Shown here: piece after piece, positions 28,332 through 34,871 of the stretch
How positions within the stretch are numbered: position 1 is the first letter of the stretch
Layout: the number at the start of each line of letters is the position of its first letter
Origin: Microbacterium resistens NBRC 103078
GTDB lineage: Bacteria; Actinomycetota; Actinomycetes; Actinomycetales; Microbacteriaceae
Assembly (NCBI RefSeq): GCF_001552355.1
Contig: NZ_BCRA01000064.1
Coordinates: 1-34,871, forward strand
Length of the DNA stretch: 34,871 bases
Direction of reading: 5' to 3'
The notes under the pieces: model-generated
What the model was told of the DNA's origin: nothing
The model's input: the letters and a program-made list of their open reading frames with translations, nothing else
The model's database searches: none
Position numbers and translations under genes: made by a program

Positions 28332-29288
28332 TCACGCCTCCAGAGGTGCCATCGGCCGCCAGGAGCGGTCGCGTCCGAGTCGCCCGCCGTCGCGGAGACC
28401 CCGGAAGAGATTGCTGGTGCCCCGCACGGTCCGCTCGACGAAGAGCAGCCGGATGATCTCCTTCGCGAACGTCATCGCGGTGCCGAGACCGAAGATCACC
28501 GGGTTGTACACGCCGTGCACGCGGTAGTACTGCTTGATGTAGGCGCGATTGCGCATGATGTAGTACCGGTACGCGTTGCTCGACGCGTTCATGTGGCGGA
28601 TGCCCATGTCCCACTGCTTGATCTCGCGTGTGCGGCGGAGCACGAAGTCGTCCACGATCACCGCGGTGGTCCTGCGGGACGCGAGCCAGCCGTAGACCTG
28701 GTCGTCCCAGTAGATGAAGAAGCGAGGGTCGGGGAGTCCGATCTGCTGCACGATCGAGCGATGGATGAACATGCCCTCGAAGCAGCCGCTGTTCATCTCC
28801 TTGAAGCCGGACGCGTCGAAGCCGGCGGGCGCGAACGGGATCGGGATCCCCATGCGCTCCGCCACCCGGTACTGCCAGTAGAAGGCGCTGCCGTCGTAGT
28901 CGTAGCGGCGCCCCTGGATGCTCTTGAAGCGCGGGGCCCACTTGCCCATCTTGGCCAGGCCGTCGGGCAGCACCTCGACGTCGTCGTCCATGAGCCAGAT
29001 CCACTCCGCCCCGAGCTCATACGCCGTGCGCATGCCCTCGCTGAAGCCGCCGGACCCGCCGGTGTTCGTCTCCAGTCGCCGGTAGACGAGCTCCGGGCCG
29101 ATCCGGTCGCGGAAGCCCTGCACGAGATCGCCGGTGTCGTCCGCGGAGGCGTTGTCGATGACGACGACGCGCCCGGGCTTCGGGTCCATCGCCTCGATGC
29201 TCTCCAACAGCCCACGGAGCAGATGCGAACGGTTGTAGGTGACGATGACGATCGTCGCTGAGGCGGGATCGAACGCTGATGAGGTCAC
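28332..29288 (-). CDS. Galactofuranosyltransferase, GlfT1-like (GT2)
   Basis: A 318-residue GT-A enzyme. IVIVTYNRSHLLRGLL (13-28) starts the fold, VVVIDNASADDTGDL follows, then ETNTGGSGGFSEGM (73-86) and WLMDDDVEVLPDG (98-110) with the metal-binding D-D-D. FFIYWDDQVYGW (about 190-201) supplies the acceptor-side Asp pair. The T-G-G-S-G-G-F turn and the W-D-D motif are shared with GlfT2 and with mycobacterial GlfT1 (about 304 residues), which adds the first Galf residues. I infer the same job here; another UDP-sugar GT2 role is possible. GTG at 29288 has GGAG 9 bases before it. It has its own promoter behind the terminator of the upstream operon. Confidence 0.85.
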   Translation of the reverse strand: MTSSAFDPASATIVIVTYNRSHLLRGLLESIEAMDPKPGRVVVIDNASADDTGDLVQGFRDRIGPELVYRRLETNTGGSGGFSEGMRTAYELGAEWIWLMDDDVEVLPDGLAKMGKWAPRFKSIQGRRYDYDGSAFYWQYRVAERMGIPIPFAPAGFDASGFKEMNSGCFEGMFIHRSIVQQIGLPDPRFFIYWDDQVYGWLASRRTTAVIVDDFVLRRTREIKQWDMGIRHMNASSNAYRYYIMRNRAYIKQYYRVHGVYNPVIFGLGTAMTFAKEIIRLLFVERTVRGTSNLFRGLRDGGRLGRDRSWRPMAPLEA

Positions 29289-29336
29289 GGCAAGAGGCTC
29301 CGGCGGGTTGGGAAGGACGGCCTGCGGCCGGGTTCC

Positions 29337-29342
29337 AGCCTA
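29337..29342 (-). promoter_or_regulatory. Likely -10 box of the GlfT1-like operon
   Basis: On the minus strand these bases read TAGGCT, 48 bases before the GTG at 29288. The box lies just downstream of the hairpin that should end the polymerase/ligase operon, as expected for an independent promoter. Confidence 0.5.
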
Positions 29343-29357
29343 CCCGCGCCGCTCGTC

Positions 29358-29390
29358 GATCCCGCCCCGCCCCGCGGGGCACGCGGGATC
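29358..29390 (-). terminator. Strong GC hairpin after the Wzy/ligase pair
   Basis: GATCCCGC (29358-29365) pairs with GCGGGATC (29383-29390), and the loop contains its own palindrome GCCCCGCGGGGC (29369-29380). It lies 25 bases after the stop of the gene at 29415 and before the next promoter. No T-run is present, as is usual at high GC. Confidence 0.55.
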
Positions 29391-29414
29391 CCCGCGCGGA
29401 GGACGGGCCCGCGC

Positions 29415-30713
29415 TCACCGGGAGGGCAGTATGGGGAGCGTGCCGGTCTGCGCCGCGTCGATGTTCTCCCGCCACGACCGCGACTGACCGGCGCGCAGGG
29501 CGCACAGCACCAGCAGGAACCAGCCCGCGTCGGCGAGGGTGAAGCTCTCGAACACCGAGTCCACGGCGAGGGTGACCAGCACGAGCGGGGTCCAGGCGTA
29601 GACGACCGACCGGCGGACGCTCGCCACGAGCCAGGACCGGACGAGCGCGATCCCCCCGAGCAGGGCGAACAGGCTGAGCCCGGCCGCTCCCGTCTGCAGC
29701 AGCGTGTCGAAGAAGGCGTTGAGCGCCGTGCGGTGATGATCGCCGACGACGAAGTTGATCGCGTTGAAGGGGTAGTCCGTGGGCGTCCAGGGACCGAACC
29801 AGCCCCATCCGTGGATCGGGCGCGCCTTCCAGTACTCCAGGAGGGCGTTCCAGAGGTCTGCTCTGGTGCTGAAGTCCGATCCGGCGTCCAGCCACGCGAT
29901 GATCCCGTGGCGGAAGACGAAGGCGATCACGAGTCCCAGGGTCACGAGCACGCCGAGCGTCCATTGCAGCGGCGCCCGCCGCTCCGGCCGGGCGTGGCGG
30001 ACGAGGACCAGGGCCGTCGCCGCGATGCCCACCGCGACGGCGAGGACGAGCACGGTCGGCGAATCGGAGAGGAGGGCGAGGAACCCCGCCAGTGCGATCG
30101 AGGGGATCGCCACGGGCGCCGCGACGGACTGGGAGCGCCACTCCACGACGAAGGTGATGAGCGCGACGACCGCGAGGAAGCCGAGCATGTTGCGGCTTCC
30201 GAACAGTCCCTGGACCGGTCCGCCCAGGGCGATGTCGCCCTGCACGCCGAGGAACCGGATCGGCATGTCGAGGAGGATCCCGGACAGGATCTCCACGGCC
30301 AGGGACAGGCACAGCAGGATCCGCAGCGCGTCGCCGAGCGCGCGGACCGTCTGGAGGGTGTCGCGGATGTGGCCGATCACGACCGCGAGGAAGGCGAATC
30401 CGAGCAGTGCCGCCCACCCGCGCAGGGTCTGCGTCGTGTGGGTGGACCAGATCGCGGTGGACAGGGTCCACGCGAGGAAGGCGAGGAGCGTTGAGGGCGC
30501 CAGGCGCAGGGCGGACAGCTCCTCGCGGCGGACGAAGAGGATGCCGGCGCCGATCACGCAGAGCGACGCGATGATCGTGACGAGCGTCACCGTGTCGGTC
30601 AGCCTCGCCACGGCGAACGAGCCGAAGACGGCCAGCAGGGTGGCGAGGGTGAACGCCCGCGCCATCTCGACGGAGGACAGCAGGCGCGCCAGCGGATGGC
30701 GCGGTGCGGTCAC
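29415..30713 (-). CDS. O-antigen ligase/polymerase-like membrane protein (WaaL/Wzy superfamily), copy 2
   Basis: A 432-residue protein with about 11 membrane helices. The central outside loop carries STRADLWNALLEYWKARPIHGWGW, the R-x-x-L-W-x-x...P-x-x-G-x-G pattern of the Wzy_C/O-antigen ligase family, and DHHRTALNAFFDTLLQTG gives the conserved His region after it. VQGLFGSRNMLGFLAVVAL is the usual earlier motif (N-x-L-G). Such proteins join lipid-linked glycans to each other (polymerase) or to an acceptor (ligase). The start is GTG at 30713, overlapping the upstream homologue by four bases (GTGA). A longer frame up to 31910 is a shadow of that gene. Confidence 0.87.
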   Translation of the reverse strand: MTAPRHPLARLLSSVEMARAFTLATLLAVFGSFAVARLTDTVTLVTIIASLCVIGAGILFVRREELSALRLAPSTLLAFLAWTLSTAIWSTHTTQTLRGWAALLGFAFLAVVIGHIRDTLQTVRALGDALRILLCLSLAVEILSGILLDMPIRFLGVQGDIALGGPVQGLFGSRNMLGFLAVVALITFVVEWRSQSVAAPVAIPSIALAGFLALLSDSPTVLVLAVAVGIAATALVLVRHARPERRAPLQWTLGVLVTLGLVIAFVFRHGIIAWLDAGSDFSTRADLWNALLEYWKARPIHGWGWFGPWTPTDYPFNAINFVVGDHHRTALNAFFDTLLQTGAAGLSLFALLGGIALVRSWLVASVRRSVVYAWTPLVLVTLAVDSVFESFTLADAGWFLLVLCALRAGQSRSWRENIDAAQTGTLPILPSR

Positions 30714-32149
30714 GGCGTCCGTCCCGTCCCCGGCGTCGTCGCGCGCCGCTCGCGCGCGCCCCATTCCACGGTGCGGTCCCGCTCGCTGAGTCCGCGCCCG
30801 ATGAGGGGGACCGATTTGATCTTGAACGAGAACAGCACGACGAGCATCCAGCCCCACAGCATGATGGGTCCGGACTCGGCCAGTCCCTGCACGAGCAGCA
30901 TCGCGACGGTGAGGGTCGGCAGCAGCGCGAGCGCCGAGTACGGACGGCGAGCGTCGAGGTCCCAGCGGGGGCGGTCCACGGCGAAGAACCAGGCCCGCCA
31001 CACCAGCGCGCCGTACGTGAGGGCCATGAGCACCAGCCCGATCACCCCGAGCTGCAGGAGGACGTCGAGCCACATCTGGTGGGCGTGGAACACGGTGATG
31101 CCGTGATCGCGGATCCATCCGTCGAAGGCCGGGTCCCAGGGGACCCACGGGGACGAGAAGCCGTTCCCGGCCACGGGGCGCTCGCCTGCGCGCTCGAGCA
31201 CCCGCTCCCAGATCTCGAGGCGTCCCGTGAGGTCCGAGCTCCGGCCGAGCAGCCGGAAGAGGGCGTCGTGCGCGAACCACAGGACCGCGGCGGCGAGGAC
31301 GGCGGTCGCCCCGAACACGAGGTACAGGGGCGTGCGCTGGCGCGGTCGGTGAGCGCGCCGCATGAGCAGTGCGGTCACCAGGACGACGACGACGGCCGCC
31401 GCGCACGCGTAGGTCGTCGCGGACGAGGCGCGCACGAGCAGGAAGACGGCGATCGCCGACCACACCACGAGCGCGCCGCGTCGGCGGACCCGTGCCGCGA
31501 AGAGGACGCCGAACACGATCAGCGCCAGCAGGCACAGGATGGCCAGGGAGTTCGAGTTGCCGACGATGCCCTGCACCCGGCCGCCGTCGAACAGGTTTCC
31601 ACGGACCCAGTACCAGTGCGGGTCGATCTTCCCGTCCGGCAGATCCGCGAAGTTGGGCAGCAGCGGCGAGCCGCGCAGCCCGATCCATGCCTCGACGACG
31701 AGCGACAGCCCGAGGATCCACTTGAGGGCGGAGGAGAGGGCGCGGACGATCTCCTGCCAGCTCAGGGCGAAGCCGATGAAGAGCGCGGTCACCGTGATCG
31801 CGGCCTGCAGCGCGCCCGTCAGGACCGTGGCGCCCGGCCATCGCGACCACAGCACCGAGATCAGGCCGAACGCGACGTAGCCGAGCGCGGTCCACGGCAA
31901 CCGGCGCCACGGGAAGGCGACAGGTCGCCGACGGACGACGAACGGGACGCCGATCGCGAGGACGCCGCCGAAGAGCACGACGAGCACGACGAGGGCCCCG
32001 GGCTCGCCGAGGAGGTTGAACACGGCCGTGTGCGCGAGGACCGCGAACAGCAGCAGCACGACGTACCCGCGCAGGACGATGTTCCCCGTGGACTCGCGCA
32101 CGGGCGCGGTCGGCGGGGGAGCGACCGGGATCCGGGAGTGCTGCGCCAC
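30710..32149 (-). CDS. O-antigen ligase/polymerase-like membrane protein (WaaL/Wzy superfamily), copy 1
   Basis: A 479-residue protein with about 11 membrane helices and a basic C-terminal tail. DLTGRLEIWERVLERAGERPVAGNGFSS is the ligase-family motif, FHAHQMWLDVLLQLG holds the conserved His, and VQGIVGNSNSLAILCLLAL the earlier N-x-L motif. It is followed, with a four-base overlap, by a second member of the same superfamily; one may polymerise and the other ligate. The start is GTG at 32149. No ribosome site is seen, and TACCCT lies 7 bases upstream, so the message is probably leaderless. Confidence 0.87.
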   Translation of the reverse strand: MAQHSRIPVAPPPTAPVRESTGNIVLRGYVVLLLFAVLAHTAVFNLLGEPGALVVLVVLFGGVLAIGVPFVVRRRPVAFPWRRLPWTALGYVAFGLISVLWSRWPGATVLTGALQAAITVTALFIGFALSWQEIVRALSSALKWILGLSLVVEAWIGLRGSPLLPNFADLPDGKIDPHWYWVRGNLFDGGRVQGIVGNSNSLAILCLLALIVFGVLFAARVRRRGALVVWSAIAVFLLVRASSATTYACAAAVVVVLVTALLMRRAHRPRQRTPLYLVFGATAVLAAAVLWFAHDALFRLLGRSSDLTGRLEIWERVLERAGERPVAGNGFSSPWVPWDPAFDGWIRDHGITVFHAHQMWLDVLLQLGVIGLVLMALTYGALVWRAWFFAVDRPRWDLDARRPYSALALLPTLTVAMLLVQGLAESGPIMLWGWMLVVLFSFKIKSVPLIGRGLSERDRTVEWGARERRATTPGTGRTP

Positions 32150-32156
32150 GAGGTTC

Positions 32157-32162
32157 AGGGTA
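32157..32162 (-). promoter_or_regulatory. Likely -10 box, leaderless Wzy/ligase operon
   Basis: On the minus strand these bases read TACCCT (TANNNT), 7 bases before the GTG at 32149. The close spacing leaves no room for a leader. Confidence 0.5.
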
Positions 32163-32223
32163 TCGCGCGCACTCGGGCGGGTCCGGGAAGGCGCCGGCGG
32201 GGACGAGCGCGGCCCGGCGCCCC

Positions 32224-32229
32224 TACGCT
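32224..32229 (+). promoter_or_regulatory. Likely -10 box of manA
   Basis: TACGCT (TANNNT) lies 6 bases before the ATG at 32236. The only purine-rich stretch (GAGGG) is one base from the ATG, too close to act as a ribosome site, so a leaderless start is likely. Confidence 0.5.
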
Positions 32230-32235
32230 GAGGGC

Positions 32236-33357
32236 ATGCTGCATGCGCTGACGAACACGCCGCGCGACTACGCGTGGGGATCCTCGACCCTGCTCGCCGA
32301 CCTCGAGTCCCGCCCGCCGGCGTCGGGCCCGGAGGCCGAGGTGTGGTTCGGGGACCATCCCGGCGACCCGGCCGACCTCGGCGACGGCCGCACGCTCGAC
32401 GCGGTCACCGGCGGGACGCTCCCGTATCTGCTCAAGCTCCTCGCCGCCGACGCGCCCCTGTCCATCCAGGTGCATCCCACGCGGGAGCAGGCTCGTGAGG
32501 GATTCGCCCGGGAGGCGGGCATCGCCATTGACGACCCGGCGCGCAACTACCGGGACGACAACCACAAGCCGGAGCTGATCGTGGCGCTGAGCGACCGCTT
32601 CGAGGCGCTGTCGGGCCTGCGCCCGCTCGCAGAGACCCGTCGGCTGGTCGCGGGCCTCGGGTCGGCGCCCGGCGTGGTCCGACTCCGCGAGCTGCTCGCC
32701 GGAGACGCGGATCCCCTGCGCGCCGCGCTGCGCTGGGCGCTCGCGGACGCCACCGAGTCCGAGGTGTCCGAGGTGATCGCCGGGGTGGAGGATGCCGATG
32801 CCGCCGACGAGGGAGAGCTCGACCTCGTCCGCCGCGCGGCGGATCGGTTCCCGGGCGACCGGGGCGTCGTCGTCGCCCTGCTGATGAACGGCGTCGTGCT
32901 CGCGCGGGGCGAGGGGCTGTTCCTCCGCGCCGGGCTCCTGCACGCGTACGTGTCCGGGCTCGGGGTGGAGATCATGGCCGCGAGCGACAACGTGCTGCGC
33001 GGGGGGCTCACGCCCAAGCACATCGATGTGGCGGAGCTGCTGTCGGTGGTCGACACGACCCCGGGCGAGGTGCCGGTGCTGCGCGCGGACGCCGGCGCCG
33101 CGGAGCAGGCCTACCCGGTCCCGGTGGCGGATTTCGCGCTGCGACGGCTGACGCTGGACAGCGCGCCCCGCACGATCGAGGTGCGCGGCCCGGCGATCGT
33201 CCTCGCCACCGCGGGCGATGTGCGGGTGTCGGTCCCGGGCGGCGACGAGCATCGTGTGCGGGTCGGAGCGGCCCTCTACGCGTCGGAGGATGAGACGCGC
33301 CTCGTGCTCTCGGGGCCCGGCGAGGCGTTCCTGGCCGAGCCCGGCTCGCCCGCCTGA
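32236..33357 (+). CDS. manA: Mannose-6-phosphate isomerase, class I
   Basis: A 373-residue zinc enzyme that interconverts fructose 6-phosphate and mannose 6-phosphate, the entry to GDP-mannose. The N-terminus PRDYAWGSSTLLADL is typical. The zinc ligands are visible: Gln78 and His80 in SIQVHPTREQA, Glu113 in DDNHKPELIVAL, and His236 in GLLHAYVSG. The Arg of VLRGGLTPKHID belongs to the active site. Length matches the family (about 390). It is divergent from the Wzy/ligase operon. In mycobacteria manA lies near whiB2 and wbbL, and the same order is seen here. Confidence 0.95.
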   Translation: MLHALTNTPRDYAWGSSTLLADLESRPPASGPEAEVWFGDHPGDPADLGDGRTLDAVTGGTLPYLLKLLAADAPLSIQVHPTREQAREGFAREAGIAIDDPARNYRDDNHKPELIVALSDRFEALSGLRPLAETRRLVAGLGSAPGVVRLRELLAGDADPLRAALRWALADATESEVSEVIAGVEDADAADEGELDLVRRAADRFPGDRGVVVALLMNGVVLARGEGLFLRAGLLHAYVSGLGVEIMAASDNVLRGGLTPKHIDVAELLSVVDTTPGEVPVLRADAGAAEQAYPVPVADFALRRLTLDSAPRTIEVRGPAIVLATAGDVRVSVPGGDEHRVRVGAALYASEDETRLVLSGPGEAFLAEPGSPA

Positions 33358-33374
33358 TTCCCCTCGCCCGGCGT

Positions 33375-33431
33375 CGAGTGGTCAGTTTCTGCGGGTTCAG
33401 CGTGGCGCGACCCACAGAAACTGACCACTCG
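33375..33431. repeat. Perfect 17-base inverted repeat (hairpin) after manA
   Basis: CGAGTGGTCAGTTTCTG (33375-33391) is mirrored exactly by CAGAAACTGACCACTCG (33415-33431). After one mismatch the stem continues with GGGT/ACCC (33393-33396 and 33410-33413), leaving a 13-base loop. It lies 18 bases after the manA stop and could terminate it. The low-GC arm is unusual for this genome, and I recall GAGTGGTCAGTTT-type arms as a dispersed repeat in Microbacterium. Confidence 0.8.
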
Positions 33432-33526
33432 GCGGACGGACGCGCGGAGAAGGTCGTGCGCGCGGCGACACGCCGGTGGCGCGTCGTGAAGGTTCAAGGC
33501 CCGGTTGAGGGTTTACGATCCGCGAC

Positions 33527-33557
33527 TTGACCATGGCGAATCACACGGGTGTAATTA
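33527..33557 (+). promoter_or_regulatory. Likely whiB promoter region
   Basis: TTGACC (33527-33532) is followed 19 bases later by TAATTA (33552-33557), or 17 bases later by TGTAAT. Between them ACACGGGTGT (33543-33552) is a small inverted repeat that could bind a regulator. This is among the most AT-rich stretches between genes in the window. The leader to the ATG at 33610 would be about 45 bases. Confidence 0.4.
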
Positions 33558-33609
33558 GTGGTGCACGCGGCCCGCGATGCGACCGGGGGGCCAGACAGGG
33601 AGGGCGAAT

Positions 33610-33930
33610 ATGACGGGTTACCGTTCCGACATTCCCGAGGACTGGTTCGTCGACCCCGTCAACCTCGGCGTCCCCGGCGTCCGCCGCCCGCCGGCGGAGG
33701 GGGACGACAACGCCCTGGCCTGGCAGACCGACGCGCTCTGCTCGCAGACGGACCCCGAGGCGTTCTTCCCGGAGAAGGGCGGATCCACGCGGGACGCGAA
33801 GCGGATCTGCGCCTCGTGCGACGTCCGGGGCGAGTGCCTCGAATACGCGCTCAACAACGACGAGCGCTTCGGCATCTGGGGCGGGCTCAGCGAACGCGAG
33901 CGCCGGAAGCTCAAGCGCCGCGCGAGCTGA
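33610..33930 (+). CDS. WhiB-family iron-sulfur transcription regulator (WhiB2/WhmD-like)
   Basis: A 106-residue actinobacterial regulator. Four Cys (44, 67, 70 and 76, in ALCSQTD, RICASC and GEC) bind a [4Fe-4S] cluster, and GIWGGLSERERRKLKRR (88-104) is the G-[IV]-W-G-G turn with a basic DNA-binding tail. PEAFFPEKGGSTRDAKRIC is close to the WhiB2/WhmD group, which in mycobacteria and streptomycetes affects septation and cell division. The ATG at 33610 has GGGAGGG 6 bases before it; the frame opens at 33577, but that start lacks a ribosome site. WhiB proteins occur only in actinobacteria and their phages, which supports the taxonomic call. Confidence 0.94.
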   Translation: MTGYRSDIPEDWFVDPVNLGVPGVRRPPAEGDDNALAWQTDALCSQTDPEAFFPEKGGSTRDAKRICASCDVRGECLEYALNNDERFGIWGGLSERERRKLKRRAS

Positions 33931-34044
33931 CCGCCACGCACGTCCTCGTGCAGAAGGCCAGCGGGCTGCGACGCCGGCCGGCCCCTCCGAGCGCGTAATC
34001 CTCGACGCGCCCGGCCACGTACGGGTCCCACGCGGACACCCGCT

Positions 34045-34050
34045 TAGGCT
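34045..34050 (+). promoter_or_regulatory. Likely -10 box of the right-edge GT2
   Basis: TAGGCT lies 9 bases before the ATG at 34060, again at leaderless or near-leaderless spacing. Confidence 0.45.
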
Positions 34051-34059
34051 GGCCAGGTC

Positions 34060-34871
34060 ATGCCTGCCCGAGTACACGCCATCCTCGTCACCCGAACGAG
34101 CGCGACCTCCCTCGCGCGGGTCCTGCGCACCCTCGACGCCCTGTCCGCGCAGACCCTCCCGCCGGCCGCGCTCACCATCGTGGTGTGCGGATCCTCGGCG
34201 CCCCTGCGCGGCAGCGCCGCCGTGTCCCGCGCCGCGGAGGCCGTGATCGAGACCCGGGCGAACGCGACGCTCGCCGCCGCGGTCGGCCTCGCCGCCCCGC
34301 GCGTCGCGCCGGGATCCGCCGTCTGGATCCTGACGGACGACACCGTGCCGGAGCCGTCGGCCCTCGAACGCCTGTCCGGAGCGCTGGAGCGCTCGCCGTC
34401 CGCCGCGGCGGCGGCGCCGAAGCTCGTCGGCGCGGACGACCCGGACCGGATCGTCTCCTTCGGTCAGACCATGACGCGGTACGGACGCGCGGTCGACCCG
34501 GCCGCGGGCGAGTACGACCAGGGGCAGCACGACGGCACGGACGACGCGCTCGGCGCGGATGTCCGCGGCATGCTCATCCGCGCGGAGCGGCAGGGCGCGC
34601 TGCGCCCGGACCCCGGGCTCGGCGGCGCCGACGAGGGGCTCGACATCGGGGTGCGCGCGCGGCTGTCCGGGGGACGGGTCGTGCTCACCGCGGACGCTCG
34701 CGTGGCCGTCGTGGTCGACCCCGGGAGAGCGACGAGCGCGGCGAGGGCCTTCGAAGAACGGCGGGCCCAGCTGCACCGCCGCCTGGTCTACGCTCCCGCG
34801 GCCGCCGTGCCTCTGCACTGGCTCTCCCTGCTTCCCCTGGCGCTGTGGCGCTCGGTGACGCACCTCGTCGG
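34060..34871 (+). CDS. Glycosyltransferase family 2, N-terminal part, cut by right edge
   Basis: The frame from the ATG at 34060 stays open to the window end (270 codons). The start MPARVHAILVTRTSATSLAR followed by ALTIVVCGSS is a GT-A nucleotide-binding fold. VWILTDDTVPEPSALERL, at about residues 88-105, carries the D-D of the metal site. Near GADVRGMLIRAE and GLGGADEGLDIGVRARL one sees the acceptor-side E-x-x-D-x-x-x-R pattern. The last visible residues (VPLHWLSLLPLALWRSVTHLV) begin a hydrophobic stretch, so the full protein is probably a large membrane-bound GT2 of the kind found beside whiB2 in actinobacteria. Its function may be rhamnosyl or other transfer to wall glycan; this is not shown. 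Confidence 0.8.
   Translation, partial: MPARVHAILVTRTSATSLARVLRTLDALSAQTLPPAALTIVVCGSSAPLRGSAAVSRAAEAVIETRANATLAAAVGLAAPRVAPGSAVWILTDDTVPEPSALERLSGALERSPSAAAAAPKLVGADDPDRIVSFGQTMTRYGRAVDPAAGEYDQGQHDGTDDALGADVRGMLIRAERQGALRPDPGLGGADEGLDIGVRARLSGGRVVLTADARVAVVVDPGRATSAARAFEERRAQLHRRLVYAPAAAVPLHWLSLLPLALWRSVTHLV

Overview
The window comes from a high-GC actinobacterium, most likely Microbacterium or another member of the Microbacteriaceae. The evidence is the strong G/C bias at third codon positions, a WhiB2/WhmD-type regulator, a fused RmlC-RmlD protein, GTG starts, -10 boxes of the TAGGCT/TAGACT kind close to start codons, and the style of the intergenic repeats. Genus is an inference; no rRNA is present. 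Almost the whole window is one cell-surface glycan locus of about 32 kb. I see no tRNA, rRNA, CRISPR array, transposase or phage gene, and no gene-free stretch longer than 300 bases.

Layout. 1-2096: tail of a GT4-like glycosyltransferase, convergent with an ABC-2 glycan exporter (ATPase and permease, minus strand). 2305-2823: an acyltransferase-3 pseudogene with an internal deletion. 2867-5939: a GT2 and a large GT-C-like membrane protein. 5981-9404 (minus): a flippase, a rhamnosyltransferase-like GT2 and a GT4, joined by ATGA overlaps. 9425-11193 (plus): two more GT2 genes, divergent from the flippase operon across only 20 bp. 11216-12354 (minus): a DUF2304 membrane protein and a DPM1-like GT2. 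12385-14844 (minus): a large secreted protein with a lysozyme-like N-terminal domain, about seven repeats and a Pro/Thr-rich tail. 14943-18335 (plus): rmlA, rmlB and an rmlC-rmlD fusion, the full dTDP-L-rhamnose pathway. 18332-22783: two acyltransferase-3/SGNH fusion proteins. 22897-27572: glf, a GlfT2-like galactofuranosyltransferase and a second ABC-2 exporter. 27692-29288 (minus): a GlfT1-like galactofuranosyltransferase with a single-pass protein of unknown function. 29415-32149 (minus): two O-antigen ligase/polymerase-like membrane proteins. 32236-33357: manA. 33610-33930: a WhiB2-like regulator. 34060-edge: the start of another GT2.

How the parts fit (inference). dTDP-rhamnose from Rml enzymes would feed the rhamnosyltransferase-like GT2 proteins. 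UDP-galactofuranose from Glf would feed a GlfT1/GlfT2 pair that builds a galactan, exported by its own Wzm/Wzt pair. The layout of this galactan module recalls the mycobacterial arabinogalactan locus (Rv3779-Rv3783, glf, glfT2). The other ABC exporter and the flippase plus polymerase/ligase proteins imply one or two further export routes. Acyltransferases would decorate the products. The right end (manA, whiB2, GT2) matches the conserved actinobacterial manA-whiB2-wbbL neighbourhood. The most interesting points are the near-symmetric shared -10 element of a divergent leaderless promoter (9405-9424), the unknown partner protein inside the galactan module, the multi-repeat secreted protein, and the decayed acyltransferase.
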